A program made the translations under genes and the position numbers. The notes under the pieces were generated by a model. The model saw only the letters and a list, made by a program, of their open reading frames with translations, had not been told where the DNA came from and made no database searches. Of a stretch of 64,000 bases of DNA, positions 52,454 through 60,479 are shown piece by piece. The DNA is from CAVUPF01 sp963743285. GTDB lineage: Bacteria > Actinomycetota > Thermoleophilia > Solirubrobacterales > 70-9. The stretch covers positions 110,980-174,979 of the forward strand of contig CAVUPF010000009.1 of the NCBI GenBank assembly GCA_963743285.1, in the 5' to 3' direction. Each line of letters opens with the position of its first letter. Position 1 is the stretch's first letter.

Positions 52454-53199
52454 GTGGCGCACAAGGCCGCTGATCGGATTCGCAACGTCGCCCTGATCGG
52501 CCATCGGGGAAGCGGTAAGACGAGCCTGTGCGAGGCGCTGCTATTCGAGGCGGGCGCGATCAACCGGCTCGGCGCTGTCGCCAATGGCTCTACGGTCTCT
52601 GACCACGAGGCCGACGAGCAAGAGCGCCAGATGTCGAAATCGAGCCGGCTGAGGTTGGTGTCGGGCTGGAGTTCGTCAACGCGATCAAGGGTGGCGCAAT
52701 CTCTGGTGGGTTTATTTCTGCGGTGCAAAAGGGAGTGGCAGAGCCGATGGAGCAGGGCCCCGTCGCCGGTTACCCAGTCAAGGACGTGCGCGTGCGGCTC
52801 CTCGACGGCAGGCACCAGGGCGTTGACTCCTCAGAGATGGCATTCAAGATCGCTGGCTCGATGGCATTCAAGGAAGCGATGCAAAGCGCCGAGCCGGTCC
52901 TGCTGGAGCCGATCGTCCGGCTCACGGTGAGCTGTCTCGGGGAGATCGTCGGTGATGTGGTCGGCGATCTGAATTCACGCCGCGGGCACCCTTTGGGGAT
53001 AGAGGCGATGTGCCCGATGACCGAGGTGAGGGCCGAGGTGCCGATGGCTGAGGTGCTCGATTACGCACCGGATCTGCGCTCTATCAGCGGTGGCCGCGCC
53101 GACTTCACGATGGAGTCCGAGCGCTACGAAGAGGTGCCTACACATCTCTCCCCCAAGGTCGCCGCGTCGGCTCGCGTGGGTGCAGCGGCCGCCGTGTAG
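52454..53199 (+). pseudogene. EF-G-like translation factor with large internal deletion
   Basis: The 5' part (52454-~52637) encodes RIRNVALIGHRGSGKTSL and VSDHEADEQERQMS, the first ~60 residues of an EF-G-like GTPase. From ~52641, in another frame, it jumps to domain IV (FVNAIKGGAISGGFISAVQKG, VDSSEMAFKIAGSMAFKEAM) and domain V (GDLNSRRGHP, ISGGRADFTMESERYEEVP). About 430 residues (rest of the G domain, domains II-III) are missing and the halves are out of frame. The remains stay well preserved, so the loss looks recent. It resembles the EF-G2-type paralogue of actinobacteria, not the essential fusA. Confidence 0.9.
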
Positions 53200-53207
53200 A
53201 CCGCTGG

Positions 53208-53213
53208 TAACTT
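53208..53213 (+). promoter_or_regulatory. -10 box of the zinc-knuckle gene, leaderless type
   Basis: TAACTT, 7 bases, then GTG 53221. Confidence 0.45.
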
Positions 53214-53220
53214 GGCAGGG

Positions 53221-53763
53221 GTGAGCCCCGATGAGACTTGCACGATCTGCGGCCGCACGATCTTGGCCGGAGAACGTACCCGTGTGTACCTGAGCCCCAA
53301 GGGTGGGTCTCAGCTGGTATGCGAGCTGTGCAGGAGCCGCGCCGGGAGGCTCGGCTGGGTTGACCCCGCTGCCCCCGGGGCGCGCATGGGGCGTTCGGAC
53401 TCTGCGGGTGAGTCTCCCCAGAGTCGCCTTGAGCGTGCTGTCGCTCGCTTTAACGGAAGCGCGCCCGCGCGCACCGTCGCCGGCCTGATGCGGACGCTGG
53501 GCGAGCCTTGGGTTTCGGTGGGCGCCGCGGCCGGCTCGCCAAGCGAGGTTCGGATAACGGTCGCCTGGGAGCTGACCTGGTATCAGTGGGGCGTCGACCT
53601 CGGCGACGAGCTGCGGGCGACCTTCCCGATCGATAGGGGCGACGAGGTTGGGCAGCTCGACGGGTCCGCTCGCCAGTGGAACGCGACGGCCTCTTCCGGC
53701 GGGCAGCTCCGCCTCGGCGCGCCCACGCAGGGCCGCGCTCCCGACGGAGAGCCGGTCGCCTGA
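53221..53763 (+). CDS. Conserved-looking protein with N-terminal zinc knuckles
   Basis: About 180 residues. The start is GTG 53221 behind a -10 box. CTICGRTILAGERTRVYLSPKGG and CELCRSRA form a CxxC-x(25)-CxxC zinc site. Residues ~60-110 are an amphipathic helical region (SRLERAVARFNGSAPARTVAGLM), and a second domain, AAGSPSEVRITVAWELTWYQWGVDLGD, follows. I do not recognise the family. It lies just upstream of an RNase HI gene that starts 5 bases later, so it may belong with nucleic-acid metabolism; this is inference. Confidence 0.7.
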   Translation: MSPDETCTICGRTILAGERTRVYLSPKGGSQLVCELCRSRAGRLGWVDPAAPGARMGRSDSAGESPQSRLERAVARFNGSAPARTVAGLMRTLGEPWVSVGAAAGSPSEVRITVAWELTWYQWGVDLGDELRATFPIDRGDEVGQLDGSARQWNATASSGGQLRLGAPTQGRAPDGEPVA

Positions 53764-53768
53764 ATCCC

Positions 53769-54170
53769 GTGAGCAGGCTGACCGTGAACGTCGACGGTGG
53801 CGCCCGCGGCAACCCGGGCCCGGCGGCCATCGGCGTGGTGGTCCGTAACTCCGATGGCGAGGTGCTGGAGGGGGTAGGCGAGCGCATCGGCCGGACCACC
53901 AACAACGTCGCCGAGTACAGGGCGCTGTTGCTCGGAATCGAGCGGGCGTTGGCGCTGGGGGCAAGCGAGCTGGAGCTGGTCGGCGACTCCGAGCTGATCG
54001 TTCGGCAGGTAAAGGGCGAGTACAAGGTCAAAGACGCGGCGATGCGCGAGCTGCACGCCCAGGTGAAACGCGCGCTGGGGCCCTTTGACCGCTGGTCGAT
54101 TCGCCACGTGCGCCGCGAGGAGAATGCCGACGCTGACAGCCTCGTGAACGAGGCCCTGGACGGTGGATAG
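53769..54170 (+). CDS. rnhA: RNase HI family protein
   Basis: 133 residues from GTG. The D-E-D-D site is complete: Asp9 in VNVDGGARGNPGPAAIG, Glu49 in TNNVAEYRALLLGI, Asp73 in LVGDSELIVRQ and Asp121/123 in ENADADSLVNEAL. The compact form without a basic protrusion is typical of actinobacterial and archaeal RNase HI. The window thus carries both RNase HI and RNase HII. Confidence 0.92.
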   Translation: MSRLTVNVDGGARGNPGPAAIGVVVRNSDGEVLEGVGERIGRTTNNVAEYRALLLGIERALALGASELELVGDSELIVRQVKGEYKVKDAAMRELHAQVKRALGPFDRWSIRHVRREENADADSLVNEALDGG

Positions 54171-54186
54171 GGCTGCGGTGGGGCGG

Positions 54187-54192
54187 TAAGGT
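54187..54192 (+). promoter_or_regulatory. -10 box of the VOC gene, leaderless type
   Basis: TAAGGT, 6 bases, then GTG 54199. Confidence 0.5.
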
Positions 54193-54198
54193 CGCCAG

Positions 54199-54702
54199 GT
54201 GGCAGAGAGCAACCCCGAGCCGATCGATCCGGGCGTTGACATCGGCCACGTCCATCTCAAGGTCGCCGATGTCGACCGCGCCCTCGCCTTCTACTGCGGC
54301 GTGCTCGGCTTCGAGCTCCAACAACGCTATGGCGACGATGCCGCCTTTGTCTCAGCCGGCGGCTATCACCATCACATCGGACTCAACTCATGGCACTCGA
54401 AGGGTGCCTCGCCACCCCCGCCCGACAGCACTGGCCTCTACCACTTCGCGATCCGCTACCCGACCCGTCGCTCGCTGGCCGATGCTCTGCGCCGACTCAC
54501 CGCGGCCGGTGTGCGTCTCGAGGGCGCTTCAGATCACGGCGTCAGCGAGGCGCTTTACCTGAGCGACCCAGACCACAACGGGATCGAGCTCTACTGGGAC
54601 CGGCCAAAGCCTGAGTGGCCCGAACCGCGGTCCGGACAAGGGGTCGAGATGTACGTTCGAGAGCTCGACCTCCGCGACCTTCTCGCTGAGCTGGACCGCT
54701 GA
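54199..54702 (+). CDS. VOC-family (glyoxalase/dioxygenase-like) protein
   Basis: 167 residues with two beta-alpha-beta-beta-beta modules: IGHVHLKVADVDRALAFYCGVLGF and GLYHFAIRYPTRRSLADAL. Metal ligands are likely in HVHLKV, GLYHFAI and HNGIELYWDRP. It resembles catechol 2,3-dioxygenase-like/CatE-type VOC proteins; substrate unknown. Confidence 0.85.
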   Translation: MAESNPEPIDPGVDIGHVHLKVADVDRALAFYCGVLGFELQQRYGDDAAFVSAGGYHHHIGLNSWHSKGASPPPPDSTGLYHFAIRYPTRRSLADALRRLTAAGVRLEGASDHGVSEALYLSDPDHNGIELYWDRPKPEWPEPRSGQGVEMYVRELDLRDLLAELDR

Positions 54703-54857
54703 GTACTGGCTACAGCGCTGGGCTGACGTCTCTCACACCACGTTCAACCGGGTGGCCCTGCTCCCGCCAGGTGCCGACGCCCTGCCCGACGTAGGACGAA
54801 TGAGGTCGCCTCGGCTGGACAAGGGCCCGGCGCCCTAATTCTCCTCGGTCTCTCTCG

Positions 54858-55772
54858 TTATTCCCCAGCAGAAAGCAGGCGGCTGCGCAGTTCCTCGCCT
54901 CGCCCGGAAGCCACCGCACGGCTGGCACGCCGGGCGTCTAATTCGATTCCGCGCTCCTGGGCGAGGTCGATCAGCTCCTGGCGCTCGGTGTCCTCCCGCG
55001 CCCAGCGCAGCACCAACCAGCAGAGGACGCTGAGCATCACGATGCCGCTCTGGATCATCAGCACGACTCCGGCGAGGCTCTGGTCGGTCAGCGGAGCGAT
55101 CCCATGAGCTATGTCGCTGGCGCTGTAGAACGGGTAGAGCACGGTACCCGACCACATCAGGATGTTGGCGAGGCCCATCGTCGAGAAGTGGATCACCGCG
55201 ACGTAGACCGCCTTGGCACCGTTGCCGAACCACTCGGGCTTCGGGAAGGGGCCGAGCAGCGCCAGCCACATCACGACCCCGGCGGTGATGAAGCTGGCGT
55301 GCTCGCAGAGGTGGACGCCCTCGTGTTCGGCGGCGAGCTGGTAGCAGGGCGGCAGGTGCCAGCCGTACATCACCACCAACCACAGGGTCACCGCCGCGAC
55401 CGGGTGCATAAGTCCCTTCAGGTGCCTGAGCCCCGGCTTGGTCAGGAGCGGCACAAGAACCGGTCCGGTGAGGCCGATCGCCAAGAGCAGAGCCGCCTCG
55501 TCGAAGAGGAGCGTGTGCTGGATCATGTGGCCGAGGACGAAGTCGTCGGCGAGGGAGTCAAGCGGGCCGACCGTCGCCAAGACGATCATCGCCATCCCGC
55601 AGGCAAAGCTCGCCTGGCGAACGATGGAGGGCTGGCGGCCTTCCTCTCGCAGTTTCCCGACCCGCACGAAGTAGGCGATGCCGATCAGCATCGGCAGCGT
55701 GATCGAGGACACCGTGGCCCATTCGAAGCTCAGGTCGAGGGTCAGCTTCCAGCTAAAGGCGAGCGGCATCAT
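54858..55772 (-). CDS. ctaG: CtaG-family cytochrome c oxidase assembly protein
   Basis: 304 residues with about seven membrane helices. Histidine-rich motifs GHMIQHTLLFDEAALLLAIG, MYGWHLPPCYQLAAEHEGVHLCEHASFI and VIHFSTMGLANILMWSG match the caa3_CtaG family. Members help put copper into aa3/caa3 oxidases. The long charged C-terminus (EDTERQELIDLAQERGIELD) is cytoplasmic. A SCO1-like gene lies just upstream on the same strand, which fits a joint copper-delivery role. Confidence 0.9.
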   Translation of the reverse strand: MMPLAFSWKLTLDLSFEWATVSSITLPMLIGIAYFVRVGKLREEGRQPSIVRQASFACGMAMIVLATVGPLDSLADDFVLGHMIQHTLLFDEAALLLAIGLTGPVLVPLLTKPGLRHLKGLMHPVAAVTLWLVVMYGWHLPPCYQLAAEHEGVHLCEHASFITAGVVMWLALLGPFPKPEWFGNGAKAVYVAVIHFSTMGLANILMWSGTVLYPFYSASDIAHGIAPLTDQSLAGVVLMIQSGIVMLSVLCWLVLRWAREDTERQELIDLAQERGIELDARRASRAVASGRGEELRSRLLSAGE

Positions 55773-55868
55773 GCGGCGTCGAGAAGCGACCTAGAAGTAA
55801 CTCTGCGGCCGAGGCGCGCCAGCATCGGCGGGCATGCTACTCCCGATCATTCGGAATCGGCCAGGGAC

Positions 55869-56654
55869 CTAGCCAAAGTTGACGGGCAGGCTTTGGTGTA
55901 GCAGGAGCCCCAGCGCGCCGAGCAAGTCGTTGGGCGTCCAGTCCGGCTGCGTCGGGCGCTTGAGGTGGTAGAGACCTAAACCGCTGAGGAAGTGATAGAT
56001 CCTCGGGTTGAGATGTCCGCGGAAATCGGGCGCGGCGCTCTGGACTACTCGCTCGGCACCGGCCGGGTCGATGACGAAGTAGTTGTCGGAGTGGTTGATG
56101 TCATAGGTGAGCGGCTTGCCGGTCCACCAGTCGATCGATGGGGGCTTGTCCTCGGGCACTTTTTCGTAGGTGAAGCCGAAGAACTTGGCAAGCTCGGCAA
56201 GCTCACTTGGGGGCTCGGTGACGAGCTGATAGCGGACTCCGGTCAGCTTCGCGTAGGCCGCTAGACGGGCCGGGATGTCGCGCTTGGGGTCTACCGAGAT
56301 CTCGACGATCTGCACCTTTGACGCTGCATGATCGGCGCGCAACGACTGTTCGACCTGCACCAGGTTGCCAGTCGTCAACGGACAGATGTCGCTGCACAGC
56401 GTCAGGAACGGAACCAGCACCACGATCTTGCCGGGCCAGGAGGCAAGGTCGACCCTCTGGTCGTGTTGATTGGTCAGCGGGAGTCGGAGGAGCCTGTTAG
56501 GCACCTGCTGGTCGATCACCGTTCCGTATGCCTCGGGTTCTGAGGCCGAGCTAGTCGACTGCGAGAGGACCACAACCGCGAATACTGCTCCGGCCAGTAA
56601 CGCCAGGCCACCAAATGTCAGCCACAGACCCTTCGCCGATAGTCGGCTGCTCAA
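55869..56654 (-). CDS. SCO1/SenC copper chaperone
   Basis: 261 residues. One N-terminal membrane anchor (10-30, GLWLTFGGLALLAGAVFAVVVL) and then a thioredoxin-like extracytoplasmic domain with the copper motif CSDICP (Cys87, Cys91) and His188 in DINHSDNYFVIDP. The linker PPSIDWWTGKPLTYD is a longer insertion than in most SCO proteins. Likely delivers copper to the CuA site of cytochrome oxidase with CtaG. Confidence 0.92.
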   Translation of the reverse strand: MSSRLSAKGLWLTFGGLALLAGAVFAVVVLSQSTSSASEPEAYGTVIDQQVPNRLLRLPLTNQHDQRVDLASWPGKIVVLVPFLTLCSDICPLTTGNLVQVEQSLRADHAASKVQIVEISVDPKRDIPARLAAYAKLTGVRYQLVTEPPSELAELAKFFGFTYEKVPEDKPPSIDWWTGKPLTYDINHSDNYFVIDPAGAERVVQSAAPDFRGHLNPRIYHFLSGLGLYHLKRPTQPDWTPNDLLGALGLLLHQSLPVNFG

Positions 56655-56976
56655 CGCTCCTCCGAGTCTCTTACCGCGATTTCCGGTTCATCAGTCGACT
56701 GCCCTGCCAGGCATCCAGCTCCTATGCGCCGCCGAAGGCGTCACCACCCGCGGTCCTCGATCGAGAGACTCCCGGTGCCCGCCCGTATGATCTGAGGCTA
56801 CCATCACATACTGGCACGGCGCCCCATCGTCCGGTCCCTGCCCTTGTCCTCTCGTATCGGCGATTGGATGCCGAACGGGCGGCCAATAGGCAGGGAAAAG
56901 GCAGGGAAGGCTCGGCGGAGCAATCTCATCCAGTCCGCAGGTAATCGGCGGCGCGCAGGATTCCGCGCTGCAAAGC
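56655..56976. other. Intergenic region upstream of tRNA-Gly
   Basis: About 320 bases without a gene. A minus-strand open frame at 56804-57058 reads GLEPTTF at its start, which is only the antisense of the tRNA, so I reject it. The region contains the direct repeat listed at 56888-56908. Confidence 0.5.
56888..56908 (+). repeat. Ten-base direct repeat with 11-bp period
   Basis: AGGCAGGGAA occurs at 56888-56897 and 56899-56908. The one-helical-turn spacing suits a protein-binding array, for example integrase arm sites or a regulator. Confidence 0.5.
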
Positions 56977-56982
56977 TAGAAT
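56977..56982 (+). promoter_or_regulatory. -10 box of tRNA-Gly
   Basis: TAGAAT, with transcription probably starting about 56989, four bases before the mature tRNA. Confidence 0.5.
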
Positions 56983-56992
56983 CCCCCTCCGT

Positions 56993-57066
56993 GCGGCTGT
57001 AGCTCAGTTGGCTAGAGCGTCTGCTTGCCATGCAGAAGGTCGTGGGTTCGAGTCCCATCAGCCGCT
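56993..57066 (+). tRNA. tRNA-Gly (GCC anticodon)
   Basis: 74 bases form a full cloverleaf: acceptor GCGGCTG pairs with CAGCCGC, D-stem GCTC/GAGC, anticodon stem TCTGC/GCAGA around loop TTGCCAT (anticodon GCC), T-stem GTGGG/CCCAT with TTCGAGT loop, discriminator T as usual for bacterial tRNA-Gly. CCA is not encoded. It is the entry point of the accessory region to its right. Confidence 0.96.
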
Positions 57067-57077
57067 TCGACAGAAAG

Positions 57078-57099
57078 CCCCGGAAATCCGGGGTTTTTT
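57078..57099 (+). terminator. Intrinsic terminator of tRNA-Gly
   Basis: CCCCGG-AAAT-CCGGGG hairpin (57078-57093) followed by six T, 12 bases after the tRNA. Confidence 0.85.
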
Positions 57100-57127
57100 G
57101 TTGGGAGAAGTTGAGAGCACAGATCCG

Positions 57128-57149
57128 TGGGCATCAGATATGGGCATCA
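57128..57149 (+). repeat. Paired TGGGCATCA repeat split by GATA
   Basis: TGGGCATCA-GATA-TGGGCATCA, 62 bases after the tRNA 3' end. A close relative (TGGGTACCA-GATA-TGGGACCAA) lies 73 bases after the tRNA 3' fragment at 59732-59772. This looks like paired recombinase or excisionase arm sites. Confidence 0.6.
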
Positions 57150-57785
57150 AACGACAGGCACGATGTCGAATCCGGCGGTCGCCACTTGAAGGCGTTTCGT
57201 GAGGCAAAAGCGAGTTTGCCGCCGTGCCGACCGACTGCGGTGCAAGGCTCTCGACCGTCCACGGCTGTTGCGGGCGCGCATTGGGCAGATGCCGCATTAC
57301 CAGGATCGCCAGTACAACCAGATGCACCGGCTCGCCCGTATCTACGACAGCACGCGGCCCCGGTCCTCGGGCTGCCGGAACCCGCCCACCGTCAATGCCG
57401 CAGCGAACCACTCGCGCCCATTGATCGGCCCATCCCCGAACCCGACAGCAGGCGCCGGCACCCGCTCGTCAAGCAGCGCACGTACACGAGCCCGTATCTC
57501 GTCGTCTGTCAGTCGGGAAGGGTCGACCCCAACGACAGGATGAACTGCCGAAGCTCAGGGAGCGCGGCTGGAACGTCACTGTCGATCATCGCGCAGCAGT
57601 CTTTGGCTACCTCTCAAGGTCCGCACTCGCTTCGCTCGCCCGCTTGCCACGCCGCATCTTTGAGGCCGACGGCTACCCTACGCTGATCGAGCGTGGGAGG
57701 GCTGGCCGGTGCTCCTCAGACGAGCGCCAGAGCGGTCCAAGGCTGAACTCGCTTTGACTGCTGGCACTTTGGCGCCACCAGCGGG
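57150..57785. other. Degenerate accessory DNA with two short coding remnants
   Basis: No intact gene. On the minus strand 57342-57552 reads VVGVDPSRLTDDEIRARVRA and on to a stop, with normal codon use but no start codon. On the plus strand ~57541-57757 reads KLRERGWNVTVDHRAAVFGY, then LARLPRRIFEADGYPTLIER and a stop, also without a start. I do not recognise either. Both are probably ends of genes lost by recombination. Confidence 0.4.
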
Positions 57786-58568
57786 TCATCCAGAGGCAGA
57801 CGCCTGCGCGTCTACATCGGCTTCGGCCTGGGTGATCCAGTCGCGCTTCTCCGCGCGCCACTGCTCGTCGGTGCGCCTCAGCTTCCAGTATCCGGTCGCT
57901 GATAGGTCGTCTCGGTGGATACCGCGCTCTTGGAGGAGGTGGCGGCGGACGCGAAGGACGGCCTCGGCCTCGCCGTGGACGAACGCTTGACCACGACCCT
58001 CGGGAAGATCGAGCGCGCGGACGGCCTGCAACTGTAGATCGGGATCCTCGCCAGGGCCGAGGGTACGGTGGAGCCACTGCGGGCGCAGATTGCCGGACGA
58101 GCGGAGCGGCTGCTCGTCCTCGGGACCGCCGACCTCGATGATGACAAAGACTGGCACTCCGGGGTTGATCCGGTCGAGCGAGACGGCGATGGCTGGGATG
58201 ACGGCCTCGTCGCCGACCATCAGGTGCCAGTCAACGTCCGGTGACGGGGCGTATCCGCCGCCGGGGCCGGTGAGCGTGAGCGTGTCGCCGGAACGGGCGG
58301 TGGCCGCCCAAGGTCCCGCGATGCCCGCCTCGCCGTGAACGACGAAATCGAGCGTCAGCCGCAACCGGTCAGCGTCCCAGTCGCGGACGGTGTATGTGCG
58401 AGTGCTCTCGCCGAATCGGCACTTGACGTAATGGTCGGTGAACTCCCCAACGACGAAACCCTCAAGCTCTGGCCCCTCCACGATGATGCGGACCATGTGC
58501 GGCGTTAGCTGAGCCGTCTCAACGACGGTGGGGTTCCGGAGCGGACGATTCGGTCGGGGGCGATTCAT
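57786..58568 (-). CDS. Siderophore-interacting protein (FAD-binding ferric reductase)
   Basis: 260 residues from the ATG at 58568. TPHMVRIIVEGPELEGF opens the FAD domain; RTYTVRDWDADRLRLTLDFVVHG carries the RxYTVR FAD motif and the HG motif; GPGGGYAPSPDVDWHLMVGDE and the C-terminal SIP domain (GQAFVHGEAEAVLRVRRHLL, ATGYWKLRRTDEQW) are intact. Releases iron from ferric siderophores in the cytoplasm. The start overlaps the stop of the truncated MFS gene (ATGA), so the two were once an operon for siderophore traffic. Confidence 0.93.
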   Translation of the reverse strand: MNRPRPNRPLRNPTVVETAQLTPHMVRIIVEGPELEGFVVGEFTDHYVKCRFGESTRTYTVRDWDADRLRLTLDFVVHGEAGIAGPWAATARSGDTLTLTGPGGGYAPSPDVDWHLMVGDEAVIPAIAVSLDRINPGVPVFVIIEVGGPEDEQPLRSSGNLRPQWLHRTLGPGEDPDLQLQAVRALDLPEGRGQAFVHGEAEAVLRVRRHLLQERGIHRDDLSATGYWKLRRTDEQWRAEKRDWITQAEADVDAQASASG

Positions 58569-59735
58569 GCGGTTCCCTTGGGCGCGGCACGAGTTCTCAT
58601 GTGGATGGCGACGTTGAGGACGGCTAGGACGGAAAGCCCGATCGACGCGAGAAATGCTGCTTTGTAGCCGCTGACGAGCGAGCCGTGATGAGCGTTGGTC
58701 ACGGTGGCGGCGATGGTGGCGAGCGCGGCTAGGCCGATGGCGTTGCCGACCTGTTGTGCGGTGACGAACAGGCCGCCGGCCAATCCCCTTTCGCCTGCTC
58801 CGATGCCTGCGGTTACCGCTACTGAAATGGTGGGGAAGGTCAATCCCATCCCAAAGGCGGTGACCATGATCCCGCCGAGGACGTTCACTTGGTAGGAGCC
58901 GGTGTTGCTGATCGTGTGTAGCCACACCTGCCCGAGCCCGGTGATCGACATTCCCGTGAGCAGGATCGTCCGCACGCCGAACCGGGGGAGTATCCGGCGT
59001 GTGAGTTGGGTGGCGGTCAGCATCACGGTCGCGGTAGCGGGGATGAAGGCTAGCCCGGCTTGGAGCGGACTGAAATGCAGCACGTCTTGGTTATAGAGCG
59101 AGGTGAAGTAGACATAGCCGGCGACGACCGGCCCGAACAGCAGCATCGCGACCAATGCCGCCCGGCGAGCCGGATCGTCGAGCACATGCCGGGGCAGCAT
59201 CGGAGTCTCGGCGCGCACTTGGAAGATGACGAACGTCACCCCCAGGAGTACGGCGAGGGCGAGGGCCGTCAGGGTGGCTGCGTTCGTGAAGCCGTGCTGT
59301 TGGCCTTGGCTGAGCCCGAAGATCAGCAGCGCGATCGACCCGGTTGCCAGGATCGCCCCGGTGATATCCAGTCGTGCGGCTACGCGCCGGCTGTGGGAGG
59401 GAAGCACGCGCCGGATGGCGATGACCAACGCGACAATGATGGGCGGGTTGACCAAGAACACCGCCCGCCAGCCGATGAACTCGGTGCAGACGCCACCGAG
59501 GACGACCCCGGCGCTTGCCCCGGCTGCGGTGGCGCCTTGAAAGATTCCGAGCGCCCTGTGGCGGGCCGGGCCTTCGGAGAACAGTTCGGTGATGATCGCC
59601 AGCGCTTGAGGGGCGACGAACGCGCCGCTCGCTCCCTGAGCGAACCGGGACGCGATCGGCACCAGCGGGGTCGGGGAGAGCCCAGCGACAAGCGAAGTGA
59701 CGCAAGGAACGAGTCGAGCCAAGCACCGAGCTTTC
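58565..59735 (-). pseudogene. MFS transporter truncated at its 5' end
   Basis: About 370 residues of an EmrB-type exporter, beginning in what should be TM3 (SLVAGLSPTPLVPIASRFAQ, GASGAFVAPQALAII). TM1, TM2 and motif A are missing. The open frame continues upstream only because it reads the complement of a tRNA 3' end (RPVGIEPTTFG). The rest is intact to the C-terminus. The break therefore coincides with the tRNA fragment, pointing to site-specific recombination. Probably the siderophore exporter partner of the SIP gene. Confidence 0.85.
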
Positions 59736-59772
59736 CAACCGAAGGTCGTGGGTTCGATTCCCACCGGGCGCA
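59732..59772 (+). other. tRNA 3' fragment (attachment-site remnant)
   Basis: GAAGGTCGTGGGTTCGA (59741-59757) is identical to bases in tRNA-Gly(GCC). It is followed by TTCCCAC and CGGGCGCA, so the T-arm is complete (GTGGG/CCCAC), but the acceptor 3' strand CGGGCGC-A is different. No 5' half is present. This is the 3' end of another tRNA gene, as left by an element that integrates at tRNA ends. Confidence 0.8.
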
Positions 59773-59844
59773 TTTCCCTTTAACCCAATTGCAGAGCCAA
59801 AAACCGACCATCAAGCTGTGCAGGCGGTCGGGTGATTAGGGCCG

Positions 59845-59866
59845 TGGGTACCAGATATGGGACCAA
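59845..59866 (+). repeat. Second GATA-spaced repeat pair
   Basis: TGGGTACCA-GATA-TGGGACCAA, matching the layout at 57128-57149 in sequence, spacing and distance from a tRNA 3' end. Confidence 0.6.
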
Positions 59867-59959
59867 ATCGCAGTCCTGATGTAGGCACAGCCGATACCCG
59901 CCGGCAGCTCCGGCTCGTCCGAACCGGGCGTCTGGAGCGAAGCTCGGCGGACGCTCGCA

Positions 59960-60136
59960 ACTTCGCGCATTGCCTGTACGCAGCGGCCCGATAGCCGCCT
60001 GCTCTCCGCGGAGGGCCCTACCGACGACGGGCCGGACACGCTGGTCGAGGCTGGCGCCCTCTACGCCGGTCAGACGGTGGGGCGCATTCGCGACGTCCGT
60101 CCTGCAGCGGATTTGGTGCAAGCCCTGACTCCCTGA
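59960..60136 (+). pseudogene. C-terminal remnant resembling nitronate monooxygenase
   Basis: The frame ending at TGA 60134-60136 reads TLVEAGALYAGQTVGRIRDV and RPAADLVQALTP. This AGQ-x-VG-x-I-x-DVRPAADLV pattern is the C-terminus of FMN-dependent nitronate monooxygenases. The rest of the gene is absent. Reliable similarity begins only near 60025. Confidence 0.5.
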
Positions 60137-60147
60137 GTCCGCCTCCG

Positions 60148-60348
60148 ATGGAGAATTTGCGGTTAACCGACGCCGTCAACGACCTGCTCTTCGAGCACAT
60201 TGTCGCCGGTCGCTACCACCCCTCCGTCATCGCAGAGAGCCTGCCCTCCTACATCAACGAGATGCTCGGCACCGCGACGCACACGGACTGGCAGGCGGTG
60301 GCCGATGAGCTGATCGCCGAGGCGCGCGAAGTCGACGGGGAGGCGTAG
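60148..60348 (+). CDS. Small hypothetical protein
   Basis: 66 residues (MENLRLTDAVNDLLFEHIVA and on to EVDGEA). Helical, acidic, not recognised; the size and local context suggest an antitoxin-like or remnant protein. A 31-codon frame from GTG 60355 to TAG 60450 follows (REFVLYLPAGGREATAD) and may be the start of a lost partner. Confidence 0.4.
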   Translation: MENLRLTDAVNDLLFEHIVAGRYHPSVIAESLPSYINEMLGTATHTDWQAVADELIAEAREVDGEA

Positions 60349-60447
60349 CTGGCGGTGCGTGAGTTTGTCCTCTACCTACCGGCCGGCGGCCGCGAGGCGA
60401 CCGCCGACATCGCCCGCGGCTCGGCGATTAGGCTCGCGAGCGGATAC

Positions 60448-60474
60448 TAGCTTGCGAATAGCTTGCGCTAAGCT
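60448..60474 (+). promoter_or_regulatory. Operator-promoter of the Xre-RES operon
   Basis: TAGCTTGCG at 60448-60456 and 60459-60467 (11-bp period) run into TAAGCT (60469-60474), a -10 box 5 bases before GTG 60480. AGCTT-GCGCT-AAGCT also forms a small dyad. Autorepression by the Xre antitoxin is likely. Confidence 0.55.
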
Positions 60475-60479
60475 CTCAC

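Noticed and set aside
52454..53199. Programmed frameshift or split EF-G
   Set aside because: More than 400 residues between the halves are absent, so no frameshift could give a working factor.
56804..57058. 84-codon minus-strand frame starting GLEPTTF
   Set aside because: It is the complement of the tRNA-Gly T-arm, a known false-gene pattern.
57199..57543. 114-codon plus-strand frame in the island
   Set aside because: Ser/Arg/Pro-rich composition without family resemblance; only short patches look coding, so I list the region as degenerate.
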